Shown: positions 9,563 to 18,632 of the stretch, in pieces | Numbering within the stretch: position 1 is the stretch's first letter | Layout: the number at the start of each line of letters is the position of its first letter | Assembly (NCBI RefSeq): GCF_051859565.1 | Contig: NZ_JBHYFK010000004.1 | Span: 186,001-250,000, forward strand | DNA: 64,000 nucleotides | Direction of reading: 5' to 3' | From: Glycocaulis sp051859565 | GTDB taxonomy: Bacteria; Pseudomonadota; Alphaproteobacteria; Caulobacterales; Maricaulaceae | Position numbers and translations under genes: made by a program | Notes under the pieces: generated by a model | Seen by the model: only the letters and a program-made list of their open reading frames with translations | Told to the model about the DNA's origin: nothing | Databases searched by the model: none

Positions 9563-10615
9563 CTAGCTTGCATTCGAGTAGACAACGACAGCGCCCATCA
9601 CCGCGACCGCGACGAGCGAGGTCGGCAGGAATATTTTCCAGCCCAGACGCATCAGCTGGTCATAGCGGTAGCGGGGTACGAGCGCCTTCACCATGGCGAA
9701 CATGAAGAACAGGAACAGCACTTTCAGCGCGAACCAGAAGACCGGCGGTATCCAGGTGAAGGGCGCGACATCAAAGGGCGCATGCCAGCCACCGAGGAAC
9801 AGCACCGTCATCAGCGAGCACATCAGCACGATGTTGAGATATTCGCCGATCATGAAGAGCAGGTACGGCGTGGAGGAGTATTCCACCTGATAGCCCGCCA
9901 CCAGTTCGGATTCCGCTTCCGGCAGGTCAAATGGCGGCCGGTTGGTCTCTGCCAGCGCCGAGATGAAGAAGATCACGAACATCGGAATGGTGATGACAAA
10001 GACCGGCCAGGGTAAGAGGTCAAACGACAATACATGCCAGTTCCAGAAGCCGCCGGCCTGCGCCATCACGATCTCGGATAGGTTCATCGTGCCGGCCATC
10101 AGGAGGATGGTGACGATCACGAAACCGATGGAAACCTCGTAGGAGACCATCTGCGCGGCAGAGCGCAGCGCGCCCAGGAAGGGATATTTCGAGTTCGACG
10201 CCCAGCCGCCAATGATGATGCCGTAAACGCCCAGCGAGGAGATCGCGAACAGGAAGAGAATGCCGACATTGATGTCGGAGATCACCCAGCCCGGCGCGAC
10301 CGGGATCACCGCCCAGGCGATGAAGGCGAGCGTGAAGGTGATCAGCGGTGCCAGAATGAAGAGCGGACGGTCCGCGCCTGCCGGAATGACGATTTCCTTC
10401 AGCACGAACTTCAAGAAGTCAGCGAAGGACTGCAGCAGGCCGAACGCGCCGACCACGTTGGGGCCTTTGCGCATCTGCACCGCCGCCCAGACCTTGCGGT
10501 CCATCAGCAGCAGAAAGGCCAGCGACAGCAGCAGCACGACCATGAAGGCCAGGATCTGGCCAACCGCCAGCGCCGTGCCCCAGACCGGACCGAATTCGGT
10601 GACGAAATCGTTCAT
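9563..10615 (-). CDS. nuoH: NADH-quinone oxidoreductase subunit H
   Basis: Membrane subunit (350 residues, eight helices) that forms most of the quinone-binding cavity next to NuoB and NuoD. Conserved segments include RKVWAAVQMRKGPNVVG, WASNSKYPFLGALRSAAQMVSYE and AETNRPPFDLPEAESELVAGY, all diagnostic for NuoH/ND1. It starts 6 bases after the nuoG stop. Confidence 0.97.
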   Translation of the reverse strand: MNDFVTEFGPVWGTALAVGQILAFMVVLLLSLAFLLLMDRKVWAAVQMRKGPNVVGAFGLLQSFADFLKFVLKEIVIPAGADRPLFILAPLITFTLAFIAWAVIPVAPGWVISDINVGILFLFAISSLGVYGIIIGGWASNSKYPFLGALRSAAQMVSYEVSIGFVIVTILLMAGTMNLSEIVMAQAGGFWNWHVLSFDLLPWPVFVITIPMFVIFFISALAETNRPPFDLPEAESELVAGYQVEYSSTPYLLFMIGEYLNIVLMCSLMTVLFLGGWHAPFDVAPFTWIPPVFWFALKVLFLFFMFAMVKALVPRYRYDQLMRLGWKIFLPTSLVAVAVMGAVVVYSNAS

Positions 10616-10621
10616 CAGCCC

Positions 10622-12733
10622 CTACTCCGCTGCCTGCAGCGTGGCGCGCGCGGCCTTCGCCGCAGCCGAGCACTCCGCCATGGTTTTCGACGCCCGCGCG
10701 ATGGGGTTCGTCAGGTAGAAATCCTTCACCGGGCTGACGAAGGGCTCAGCGGAAACCTCGCCCGCCTCGCCCAGCGTGGACGGATCAAAGCTGCCCGCGC
10801 CTTCAGCGCCCGGCGCATGATCGATTTGGCCGAAGCTCTCGATCTCCTCGATCAACTTTGCCCGCAGCGCATTCAGGCTGTCATAGGGCAGCGTCTTGTT
10901 CAGACGCGCTGACAGCGCGCGGAAGATCGCCCAGTCCTCTTTGGCTTCGCCTTTGGGGAACACGGCCCGCTCGGCCAGCTGAGCGCGGCCCTCGGTGTTC
11001 ACGTACAGCCCCGGCTTTTCGGTATAAGCGGCTGACGGCAATATCAGATCGGCGCGCATGGCACCGGCATCACCGTGATGACCGACATAGATCACGAAGG
11101 CCTTGCCGAGCTTGCCCGTGTCGATCTCGTCAGCGCCGAGCAGCACGACCGTATCCAGCTGGCCCTTGCCCGCAGCGGCGAGGATCGCATCCGTGTCGCG
11201 TCCGCCCTCGCCGGGCAGGAAGCCCATATCGAGACCGGCAACACGGCTGGCGGCCGTGTGCAGGACGCTAAAGCCATTCCAGCCCTCTCGCACCACACCG
11301 GCGGCCTTGGCCAGCTCGCCTGCGGCGCGCAGCACCTGCGCCCCATCGGCGCGGGCGGTGGCGGCATTGCCGAGGATGATGATCGGGTTCTTCGCGTCTT
11401 TGAGCGTCTTGATGAAGCCGGAACGCTTCTTGGCAAGCGCGCCAATCGCGTCCGGTCCGCTGCCCAGATGCTCATACGGATAGGTCAGGTCCACCGCCTC
11501 GCCGATCATCGCCACATCGAGCTGGCCATTGAGCCAGCGCTGGCGGATGCGGGCATTGAGCACCGGCGCATCGACGCGCGGATTGGCACCGATAAAGAGG
11601 ATGGCGTCGGCCTTGTCGATACCGGCAATCGTCGCGTTGAAGAGATAACCTTCGCGCACGCCGCCGCCGAGTTTCGAGCCATCCTGACGGCAATCGAGCG
11701 AGGTCACGCCCAGCGCATCAAAGAGGTCTTTTGCGGCTTTGAGGCCTTCGGCATCATTGAGATCACCTGCGATCACGCCGATCTTCGATGCATCGCCAGA
11801 GAGTTTTTCCGCCGCGACGGTCAGCGCCTCATCCCAGCCAATGGCGGTGAGTTTGCCGTTCTTGCGCACATAGGGCTTGTCGAGGCGCTGGCGGGCGAGG
11901 CCGTCCCATACGAAGCGGGTCTTGTCGGAAATCCATTCCTCGTTCACGCCCTCATGGATGCGCGGCATGATACGAAGCACCGCGCCGGAGCGGCTATCCA
12001 CACGGATGTTGGAGCCAATAGCGTCGTTGACGTCGATGGTCTCGGTCTTGGTCAGCTCCCAGGGACGCGCATTGAAGGCGTAGGGACGCGAGGTGAGCGC
12101 GCCGACCGGGCATAGATCGATGACATTGCCGGACAGCTCCGAGGTCATGGACTGTTCCAGATAGGTCGTGATCTCCATGTCCTCGCCGCGCCCGATGGCG
12201 CCGATTTCCGGCACACCGGCAATCTCGGTGGCAAAGCGCACGCAGCGCGTACACTGGATGCAGCGCGTCATCACCGTCTTGATGAGCGGGCCCATATACT
12301 TGTCTTCAACCGCGCGCTTGTTCTCGCCATAGCGCGAGCCTGCGCGGCCATACATGAGCGACTGGTCCTGCAGATCGCACTCCCCGCCCTGGTCACAGAT
12401 CGGGCAGTCCAGCGGGTGGTTGATGAGCAGGAACTCCATCACCCCTTCGCGGGCCTTCTTCACCAGCGGGGAGAGCGTACGCATGGCAGGCGGCTCGCCA
12501 TTGGGGCCGCCGCGCATGTCGCGCACCAGGAAGGCGCAGGACGCCACGGGCTTGGGCGCACCGACCAGCTCTACAAGGCACATCCGGCAATTACCGGCCA
12601 CCGACAGGCGCTCATGGTAGCAGAAGCGCGGAATCTCGCGCCCCGCCGCCTCGGCAGCCTGCAGCAGGTTATAGTCCTGCGGAACGGTGACCTCGTCGCC
12701 GTCAATGATGATGGTGCGCGTATTCTCGCTCAT
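10622..12733 (-). CDS. nuoG: NADH-quinone oxidoreductase subunit G
   Basis: Large iron-sulfur subunit of the NADH module, about 703 residues from the ATG at 12733 (a TTG sits one codon upstream). It has an N-terminal [2Fe-2S] ferredoxin domain (C38, C49, C52, C66) and the N5 cluster ligands H106, C110, C113 and C119. The N4 ligands C158, C161, C164 and C208 follow, then a molybdopterin-oxidoreductase-like domain. The extra N7 cluster ligands found in E. coli are not obvious. This matches the shorter mitochondrial-type protein. Confidence 0.96.
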   Translation of the reverse strand: MSENTRTIIIDGDEVTVPQDYNLLQAAEAAGREIPRFCYHERLSVAGNCRMCLVELVGAPKPVASCAFLVRDMRGGPNGEPPAMRTLSPLVKKAREGVMEFLLINHPLDCPICDQGGECDLQDQSLMYGRAGSRYGENKRAVEDKYMGPLIKTVMTRCIQCTRCVRFATEIAGVPEIGAIGRGEDMEITTYLEQSMTSELSGNVIDLCPVGALTSRPYAFNARPWELTKTETIDVNDAIGSNIRVDSRSGAVLRIMPRIHEGVNEEWISDKTRFVWDGLARQRLDKPYVRKNGKLTAIGWDEALTVAAEKLSGDASKIGVIAGDLNDAEGLKAAKDLFDALGVTSLDCRQDGSKLGGGVREGYLFNATIAGIDKADAILFIGANPRVDAPVLNARIRQRWLNGQLDVAMIGEAVDLTYPYEHLGSGPDAIGALAKKRSGFIKTLKDAKNPIIILGNAATARADGAQVLRAAGELAKAAGVVREGWNGFSVLHTAASRVAGLDMGFLPGEGGRDTDAILAAAGKGQLDTVVLLGADEIDTGKLGKAFVIYVGHHGDAGAMRADLILPSAAYTEKPGLYVNTEGRAQLAERAVFPKGEAKEDWAIFRALSARLNKTLPYDSLNALRAKLIEEIESFGQIDHAPGAEGAGSFDPSTLGEAGEVSAEPFVSPVKDFYLTNPIARASKTMAECSAAAKAARATLQAAE

Positions 12734-12761
12734 CAAACCTGCTCCACGGCCCCTTCGGGCA

Positions 12762-13058
12762 TCAAACTTTCGTCAGGGCGCCTTCGCCCACCACAGTCGT
12801 CCATTCACGCACCCGCCAGCTCGCGATCAGCCCGTTCTTCACGTACGGGTCTTCGTTCGCAAACCGCTCGGCCACGCTTTTGTCTTCACCCTTGAACACC
12901 AGCACCGCGCCATCGGCGGGGTCGGCCAGCGCGCCGGCCAATACCAGCTCGCCGCGCGCTTCAAACTCGCGCGCGAGATTGAGGTGCACCGAGCGGAACT
13001 CACCCCGGCGCTCCATGTAGTCCAGCGCGGTCTCGTAGAAGAGGATGAAGTGTTTCAT
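12762..13058 (-). CDS. YciI-like family protein in the nuo operon
   Basis: A 98-residue cytosolic protein of the YciI/DGPF ferredoxin-like fold. It begins MKHFILFYE and contains the family-type core with H25 and the GALADPADGAVLVF strand, then a DPYVKNGLI segment. YciI-like proteins are small dimers with a putative His/Asp active site, and no function is firmly known. It lies between nuoF and nuoG with the same orientation and short gaps, so it is co-transcribed with complex I. Whether it acts on complex I cannot be read from sequence. Confidence 0.8.
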   Translation of the reverse strand: MKHFILFYETALDYMERRGEFRSVHLNLAREFEARGELVLAGALADPADGAVLVFKGEDKSVAERFANEDPYVKNGLIASWRVREWTTVVGEGALTKV

Positions 13059-13064
13059 CGCGCC

Positions 13065-13532
13065 CTACTCCGCCACCGCGGCCGGTTTGGACGGTTGCGT
13101 CCGCCCCGCCAGCTTGAAGATCGCGCCCCACGCAGCTCCGCCCAGCACCCAGCTTGCGAATACCGCTGTGACCATGAAGGGCGACATATAGGTCCAGAGG
13201 TGCAGATCCCTTCGCCCCGTCGATAGTAGGCCCACCCAAACTGCACCGAGCAGTCCAACCAAAACCGCCCCGGCGAGGATAGGTCTACGATGCACTAAGC
13301 CGCGAAGAACCGTATCCCAGGGGCCTCTCATCAGCACCCAGAGCGGCGCAACGAAAACCAATAGCACCACCCCTCTCCAGAGAGTCGCGTAGACCACAAC
13401 CAGCCACATGGGAGTCATGTTGTAGATCGAAATTACCGTCTGCCCCTGTATCTGGGTCGCGCCGTGACGCACGATCGTAACGACGATCGTGGCGACAAGC
13501 GCTGCAACCAGATATGGGGCGATCTTTCTCAC
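13065..13532 (-). CDS. Small four-helix membrane protein in the nuo operon
   Basis: No family recognised. The 155-residue product has about four hydrophobic segments (roughly residues 5-22, 42-67, 84-103 and 116-141) and a short polar tail ending PSKPAAVAE. The start is GTG at 13532, 11 bases after nuoF; a 6-base gap separates it from the YciI-like gene. Its base composition is slightly less GC-biased than nuo neighbours. It may be an unrelated insertion into the operon or a lineage-specific accessory membrane protein. Confidence 0.65.
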   Translation of the reverse strand: MRKIAPYLVAALVATIVVTIVRHGATQIQGQTVISIYNMTPMWLVVVYATLWRGVVLLVFVAPLWVLMRGPWDTVLRGLVHRRPILAGAVLVGLLGAVWVGLLSTGRRDLHLWTYMSPFMVTAVFASWVLGGAAWGAIFKLAGRTQPSKPAAVAE

Positions 13533-13543
13533 GATACTCCAAC

Positions 13544-14845
13544 CTACTCCGCTGCCACCGGCACAAACACCGGCTTGCCGGCGCGGTAATTATTGATCCG
13601 GTCCTCGATCTCGTGGCGGAAATGGCGGATCAGACCCTGCACCGGCCAGGCCGCCGCATCGCCGAGCGCACAGATCGTGTGGCCTTCCACCTGGCCCGCC
13701 ACGTCGAGCAGACCGTCGATCTCGCCGATCTCGGCTTCACCGCGCGCCATGCGCTCCAGCACGCGCCACATCCAGCCCGTACCCTCACGGCACGGCGTAC
13801 ACTGGCCACAGCTTTCGTGCTTGTAGAAATAGCTGATGCGGGCAATCGCCTTTACCACGTCGGTGGAGTTGTCCATGACGATGACGGCGGCGGTGCCCAG
13901 ACCGGATTTCACATCGCGCAGCGCATCGAAATCCATCAGCACGTCGTCGCAGATCTCTTTGGGGATCAGCGGCACGGACGAGCCGCCCGGGATCACGGCC
14001 TTGAGATTATCCCAGCCGCCGCGCACGCCGCCGGCATAGGTCTCGATCAGCTTCTTCAGCGGGATCGACATCGCCTCTTCCACATTGCACGGCGCGTTTA
14101 CATGGCCGGAAATGGAGAAGATTTTGGTGCCGGAATTGTTCGGACGGCCAAACTGGAGGAACCACTCCTTGCCCCGGCGCAGGATTGTCGGCGCAACGGC
14201 GATGGATTCCACATTGTTCACGGTGGTCGGGCAGCCATAGAGGCCCGCGCCTGCCGGGAATGGCGGCTTCATGCGCGGCTGGCCCTTCTTGCCCTCAAGG
14301 CTTTCTAGAAGCGCCGTTTCCTCACCGCAGATATACGCGCCTGCGCCGTGATGGATGTAGACGTCAAAGTCCCAGCCGTTCACATTGTCCTTGCCGATGA
14401 GTTTGGCCTCATAGGCTTCGGCGACAGCGGCTTCCATGCGCTCGCGCTCATGCACGTACTCGCCGCGCAGATAGATGTAACAGGCATGGGCCTGCATCGC
14501 GAAGCTGGCGATAAGGCAGCCTTCAATCAGATGGTGGGGATCATTGCGCATGATCTCCCGGTCCTTGCAGGTGCCCGGCTCTGACTCGTCCGCATTGACC
14601 ACCAGATAGTGCGGGCGCGCGCCCACTTCCTTGGGCATGAACGACCATTTGAGACCCGTCGGGAAGCCCGCCCCGCCGCGTCCGCGCAGGCCCGAACCCT
14701 TCATCTCGTCGATGATCCAGTCACGCCCTTGCTGCAGGATTTCGGCCGTGCCGTTCCAGCATCCGCGCTTCTTTGCACCCTCAAGGCGCCAGTCATGGCG
14801 GCCATAGAGATTGGTGAAAATCCGGTCTTTATCGTGAAGAAGCAT
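13544..14845 (-). CDS. nuoF: NADH-quinone oxidoreductase subunit F (NADH/FMN-binding)
   Basis: Catalytic subunit of 433 residues that oxidises NADH through FMN and carries cluster N3. The nucleotide-binding motif GRGGAGFPTGLKW is at residues 55-67. The [4Fe-4S] ligands are C346, C349, C352 and C392 (ESCGQCTPC and HTIC). Its ATG overlaps the nuoE stop by one base (TAATG). Confidence 0.97.
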   Translation of the reverse strand: MLLHDKDRIFTNLYGRHDWRLEGAKKRGCWNGTAEILQQGRDWIIDEMKGSGLRGRGGAGFPTGLKWSFMPKEVGARPHYLVVNADESEPGTCKDREIMRNDPHHLIEGCLIASFAMQAHACYIYLRGEYVHERERMEAAVAEAYEAKLIGKDNVNGWDFDVYIHHGAGAYICGEETALLESLEGKKGQPRMKPPFPAGAGLYGCPTTVNNVESIAVAPTILRRGKEWFLQFGRPNNSGTKIFSISGHVNAPCNVEEAMSIPLKKLIETYAGGVRGGWDNLKAVIPGGSSVPLIPKEICDDVLMDFDALRDVKSGLGTAAVIVMDNSTDVVKAIARISYFYKHESCGQCTPCREGTGWMWRVLERMARGEAEIGEIDGLLDVAGQVEGHTICALGDAAAWPVQGLIRHFRHEIEDRINNYRAGKPVFVPVAAE

Positions 14846-15831
14846 TATTCAGCATCCTTCTTCGGAGCGGGTTTCTTCGCAGCCGGCTTCTTTGCTGGCG
14901 TCTTCTTGGCCGCAGGCTTTTTCGCGGCGGTCTTGGCGGCAGGCGCCTTTTTCGCGCCGGTCTTTTTCTCGACGGCTTTCGCCGTCACCTTCTTCGGACC
15001 GGAGGTTCCAGTCTTGGCGGCATCAGCAGCCTTTGCCGTCTTGCGCGGGGCGCTCTTCACCGCACCGCCCGCTTCGTCAGCGTCGGGCGCCTTTTGGGCC
15101 GGGCGGCCCTTCTTGACAGGATCAGGGTCTTCACCCTTTTCCGCCGCCGCTTTGGCTTCCGGCGTATTGGGCATGTAAGGCATCGGCTTTGCCCGGCTGC
15201 CATCATAGAGGGATGCGTCTGCCAGAACGGCGACGTCCGCCTCGGTCGGCTCGGAACACTTGCGCCCCGTCACCGGCCCCATCTCGACAGGCTTGCCTGC
15301 AGTCAGATCATCGAGAATCTGTTCCAGCGCGGCGCCTGTCAGGTCTTCGTAATAATAGTCGCCATCCTTGTTGGCGATCTGGACCATGGGCGCGTTGGAG
15401 CAGGCCCCAAGGCACTCCACCTCTTCCCAGGAGAATTTGCCATCGGCGCTGACATTGCCGCGGCCCTTCTTGCCGATGCGCTTCTCGCACACGGCTTTCA
15501 GGTCGTCCGCCCCGCGCAGCCAGCACGGCGTCGTGCCGCATACCTGGATCAGGTGCTCGCCCACAGGCTCCAGGTTGAACATGGTGTAGAAGGTCGCGAC
15601 CTCGTAGACGCGGATATAGGGCATCTCGCAGCGCGCCGCGATCTCGCGCAGGGCAGGCTCGGATACCCAGCCCTCCTGCTTCTGGGCAAGCCAGAGAAGC
15701 GGAATGACGGCAGAGGCCTTCCGGTCTTCCGGATATTTGTTCATCCAGAACGCAATTTTCTTCTCGCTTTCCTTTGAAAACGTGAAGCTTTCCGGTTGCA
15801 CTTCGGCGGCTGCAAGACGGCGCACGCTCAT
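14845..15831 (-). CDS. nuoE: NADH-quinone oxidoreductase subunit E with Lys/Ala/Pro-rich tail
   Basis: Thioredoxin-like [2Fe-2S] subunit of the NADH module. Cluster ligands are C98, C103, C140 and C144. The catalytic-fold part ends near residue 220, the usual family length. About 100 further residues follow, first acidic and Pro-rich, then strongly basic with repeated PAAKK/KKTPAKK units up to residue 328. Such low-complexity tails resemble histone H1-like segments and are probably disordered. The frame stays open without a break, so the tail appears to be genuine coding sequence. Confidence 0.95.
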   Translation of the reverse strand: MSVRRLAAAEVQPESFTFSKESEKKIAFWMNKYPEDRKASAVIPLLWLAQKQEGWVSEPALREIAARCEMPYIRVYEVATFYTMFNLEPVGEHLIQVCGTTPCWLRGADDLKAVCEKRIGKKGRGNVSADGKFSWEEVECLGACSNAPMVQIANKDGDYYYEDLTGAALEQILDDLTAGKPVEMGPVTGRKCSEPTEADVAVLADASLYDGSRAKPMPYMPNTPEAKAAAEKGEDPDPVKKGRPAQKAPDADEAGGAVKSAPRKTAKAADAAKTGTSGPKKVTAKAVEKKTGAKKAPAAKTAAKKPAAKKTPAKKPAAKKPAPKKDAE

Positions 15832-15836
15832 CCCGG

Positions 15837-16208
15837 CTACCCTTCCCTTATAAAGTCGACGCGCGCGATAAACCCATCGCGCACGGTGTAAATCACAACA
15901 AGATCGATGGGCGCGGACTTGCCCTCGCCTTCCAGCCAGACGCGCTCATGGTCGATCACGCGAGAGCCGATCACCGCGCGGTGGACAGCGATGGCGTGAA
16001 GGCCTTCGCTCTTGAACCGCTCGACATAGCGCGCGCGGAAGGCATCGCGGCCTTTCAGGCTCAGCACGCCGGGGAAATCATAGACTTCCACATCGTCTGC
16101 AAAGCAGGCCGCGAACGCGTCCAGATCGCGCGCATTATACGCGGCCAGCTGGGCCTCAGCGAGGCGCTCAGGACTGGCAGCGTCTGCTATGGCGTGCGCG
16201 GCGAGCAT
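15837..16208 (-). CDS. SnoaL/NTF2-like domain protein in the nuo operon
   Basis: A 123-residue protein with the cone-shaped NTF2-like fold typical of SnoaL-like families. Signs are the helix AQLAAYNARDLDAFAACFADDVEVYDFPG, the RYVERF segment and the final strands DLVVIYTVRDGFIARVDFIREG. The function is unknown. It lies between nuoD and nuoE and its ATG overlaps the region of the nuoD stop (TAATG at 16206-16210). It is translationally coupled within the complex I operon. Confidence 0.8.
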   Translation of the reverse strand: MLAAHAIADAASPERLAEAQLAAYNARDLDAFAACFADDVEVYDFPGVLSLKGRDAFRARYVERFKSEGLHAIAVHRAVIGSRVIDHERVWLEGEGKSAPIDLVVIYTVRDGFIARVDFIREG

Positions 16209-17398
16209 TAGCGGTCCACCTCTCCGAACACGATGTCGAGAGAGCCCAGAATCGCCGATACGTCAGCGAGCATGTGGCCCCGGTTCAGATGATCCATGGC
16301 CGCAAGGTGCGCAAAGCCCGGCGCGCGGATTTTCACCCGGTACGGCTTGTTGGAGCCGTCAGCGACCAGATACACGCCAAACTCGCCCTTGGGCGCTTCC
16401 ACGGCGGCGTAGCAATGACCCTCAGGCACGTGGACGCCTTCGGTGTAGAGCTTGAAGTGGTGGATCAGCGCTTCCATCGAGCGCTTCATCTCGGCCCGGC
16501 GCGGCGGCGCAAACTTGGTGTCGGTTGGCAGCACTTCGCCCTGATTTTCAGGTTTGGACAGCCATTCGCAGCATTGCTGCATGATCTTGCAGGACTCGCG
16601 CATCTCCTCCATGCGGACGAGATAGCGGTCATAGCAATCGCCGTTCTTGCCGATCGCGATCTTGAAGTCGAGCTCGTCATAGACCTCGTAGGGCTGCGCA
16701 CGGCGCAAATCCCAGGCCATGCCCGAACCGCGTACCATCACGCCGGAGAAACCCCAGGCGAGCGCATCTTCCTTCGACACAACACCGATATCGGCATTGC
16801 GCTGCTTGAAGATGCGGTTATCGGTCAGAAGCGCGTCAATGTCGTTGAGCGCCTTGGGGAAAGCCTCGCACCATTTGGCGATGTCATCGACCAGTTCCTG
16901 CGGCAGGTCCTGATGGACGCCGCCGGGGCGGAAATAGTGCGCGTGCAGGCGCGCACCCGAAGCGCGCTCGTAGAAGATCATCAGCTTTTCGCGCTCTTCA
17001 AAGCCCCAGAGCGGCGGGGTCAGCGCGCCAACGTCCATCGCCTGCGTGGTGACGTTCAGCAAATGATTGAGGATGCGGCCGATCTCGCAATAGAGCACAC
17101 GTACATACTGGCCGCGCTTCGGGACAGGGATGCCGGCAAGCCGCTCCACCGCCAGGCAGAAGGCATGCTCCTGGTTCATCGGCGCGACATAGTCGAGACG
17201 GTCGAAATAGCCGATGCCCTGCAGATAGGTCTTGTGCTCCAGCAGCTTCTCGGTGCCGCGGTGCAACAAGCCAATATGCGGATCAACGCGCTCGACTACC
17301 TCGCCATCCAGCTCCAGCACCATGCGCAGAACGCCGTGGGCGGCCGGGTGAACGGGGCCGAAATTGATCGTGAAGTTGCGGATATCCTGCTCAGCCAT
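16208..17398 (-). CDS. nuoD: NADH-quinone oxidoreductase subunit D
   Basis: The 396-residue 49-kDa homologue that lines the quinone site together with NuoB. It begins with the family signature (INFGPVHPAAHGVLRMVLELDGE, with the quinone-site His near residue 20) and contains HIGLLHRGTEKL and the terminal DIVFGEVDR. Length is normal. The gene is separate from nuoC, unlike the E. coli fusion. Confidence 0.97.
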   Translation of the reverse strand: MAEQDIRNFTINFGPVHPAAHGVLRMVLELDGEVVERVDPHIGLLHRGTEKLLEHKTYLQGIGYFDRLDYVAPMNQEHAFCLAVERLAGIPVPKRGQYVRVLYCEIGRILNHLLNVTTQAMDVGALTPPLWGFEEREKLMIFYERASGARLHAHYFRPGGVHQDLPQELVDDIAKWCEAFPKALNDIDALLTDNRIFKQRNADIGVVSKEDALAWGFSGVMVRGSGMAWDLRRAQPYEVYDELDFKIAIGKNGDCYDRYLVRMEEMRESCKIMQQCCEWLSKPENQGEVLPTDTKFAPPRRAEMKRSMEALIHHFKLYTEGVHVPEGHCYAAVEAPKGEFGVYLVADGSNKPYRVKIRAPGFAHLAAMDHLNRGHMLADVSAILGSLDIVFGEVDR

Positions 17399-17401
17399 GG
17401 C

Positions 17402-18016
17402 TCAAGCCTTCCCTTCCGCCTTCTCGTCGCCGGGAATGACGAGCTTGGCGCCTTCCCACGGCGAGAGGAAATCGAAATCGCGGTATTCCTGGATCAGGTT
17501 CACCGGCTCGTAGACGACGCGCCTTTGCGCTGCGTCATAGCGCACTTCGACAAAGCCGGTCAGCGGGAAGTCCTTGCGTAGCGGGAAGCCCTCAAATCCG
17601 TAATCGGTGAGGATGCGGCGCAGATCCGGATGGCCATCAAAGACCACGCCATACATGTCGAACGCCTCGCGCTCGAACCAGTTGGCGGCCGGGTAGATGT
17701 CCACCACGCTCTCAACGCTGGCGTCCTCTGCAACGGTCAGCAGCACGCGGATACGCGTATTATGATGCATGGACAGCAAGTGATAGACGACGTCGAAACG
17801 GTCCGAGCGCGACGGCCAGTCTACCCCGCAAATATCAATCAGCGTCGTGAACCGGCAGGCCGGGTCATCACGCAGGAAGCGAAGCACCTTCTTCACCCGG
17901 TCACGATGAATGGTCAGCGTCAGCTCACCATGGGCAATCGCGTGCTCGCGCACATCCTCATCGAGCGCATCGGCAAGATGCGCGGCCAGTTCTGAGAGGG
18001 TATCGGGCTTGCTCAA
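17402..18016 (-). CDS. nuoC: NADH-quinone oxidoreductase subunit C
   Basis: The 204-residue 30-kDa homologue of the peripheral arm, containing the diagnostic ERE-type motif in NWFEREAFDMYGVVFDGHPDLRRILTDYGFEG. The start appears to be TTG at 18016 (TTG-AGC-AAG), as no ATG lies nearby and there is no strong Shine-Dalgarno. The 3' end is 3 bases from nuoD. Confidence 0.95.
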   Translation of the reverse strand: MSKPDTLSELAAHLADALDEDVREHAIAHGELTLTIHRDRVKKVLRFLRDDPACRFTTLIDICGVDWPSRSDRFDVVYHLLSMHHNTRIRVLLTVAEDASVESVVDIYPAANWFEREAFDMYGVVFDGHPDLRRILTDYGFEGFPLRKDFPLTGFVEVRYDAAQRRVVYEPVNLIQEYRDFDFLSPWEGAKLVIPGDEKAEGKA

Positions 18017-18047
18017 GGGAGGGGCTCGCTTGCTCTGATGGTTCTTA

Positions 18048-18626
18048 CTAGCGCTCTATCGTGCCTTCGCGGCGGATCTTCTTCTGTAGCTGGAGAATGC
18101 CGTAAACCAGCGCTTCGGCTGTCGGCGGGCAGCCCGGCACATAGATGTCCACCGGCACGATCCGGTCACAGCCACGCACCACCGAATAGGAATAATGGTA
18201 ATAGCCGCCGCCATTGGCGCAGCTGCCCATCGAGATCACATAACGCGGCTCCGGCATCTGGTCGTAGACCTTGCGCAGGGCCGGAGCCATCTTGTTGGTG
18301 AGCGTGCCGGCCACGATCATCACGTCGGACTGGCGGGGCGAACCGCGCGGCGCCGCACCGAAGCGCTCAAGATCATAGCGCGGCATGGCCGCCTGCATCA
18401 TCTCGACTGCGCAGCATGCCAGACCGAACGTCATCCACATCAGCGAGCCGGTACGGGCCCAGGTGATCAGATCATCGGCGCGCGCGACCAGAAAGCCCTT
18501 GTCGGCCAGCTGGTCTGACAGGCCATCAAAGAACGGGTCGTGTTTTTTCGGGTCGTATGCCGGAACGCCAGTGCGCGCCGCAGACATTGCCGGAACAGTG
18601 GGGGCCGGAACAGTGGGGTTCGCCAT
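18048..18626 (-). CDS. nuoB: NADH-quinone oxidoreductase subunit B
   Basis: Subunit carrying the terminal [4Fe-4S] cluster N2, next to the quinone. Cluster ligands C71, C72, C136 and C166 are all present (GLACCAVEMM, SMGSCANGGG, VPGCPPTAE). The 192 residues include a roughly 30-residue Pro/Ala-rich N-terminal extension typical of alphaproteobacterial and mitochondrial proteins. It follows nuoA by 6 bases. Confidence 0.97.
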   Translation of the reverse strand: MANPTVPAPTVPAMSAARTGVPAYDPKKHDPFFDGLSDQLADKGFLVARADDLITWARTGSLMWMTFGLACCAVEMMQAAMPRYDLERFGAAPRGSPRQSDVMIVAGTLTNKMAPALRKVYDQMPEPRYVISMGSCANGGGYYHYSYSVVRGCDRIVPVDIYVPGCPPTAEALVYGILQLQKKIRREGTIER

Positions 18627-18632
18627 GATCGT

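Noticed and set aside
16274..17581. 435-codon open frame on the plus strand
   Set aside because: Antisense to nuoD, a highly conserved gene; no recognisable domain.
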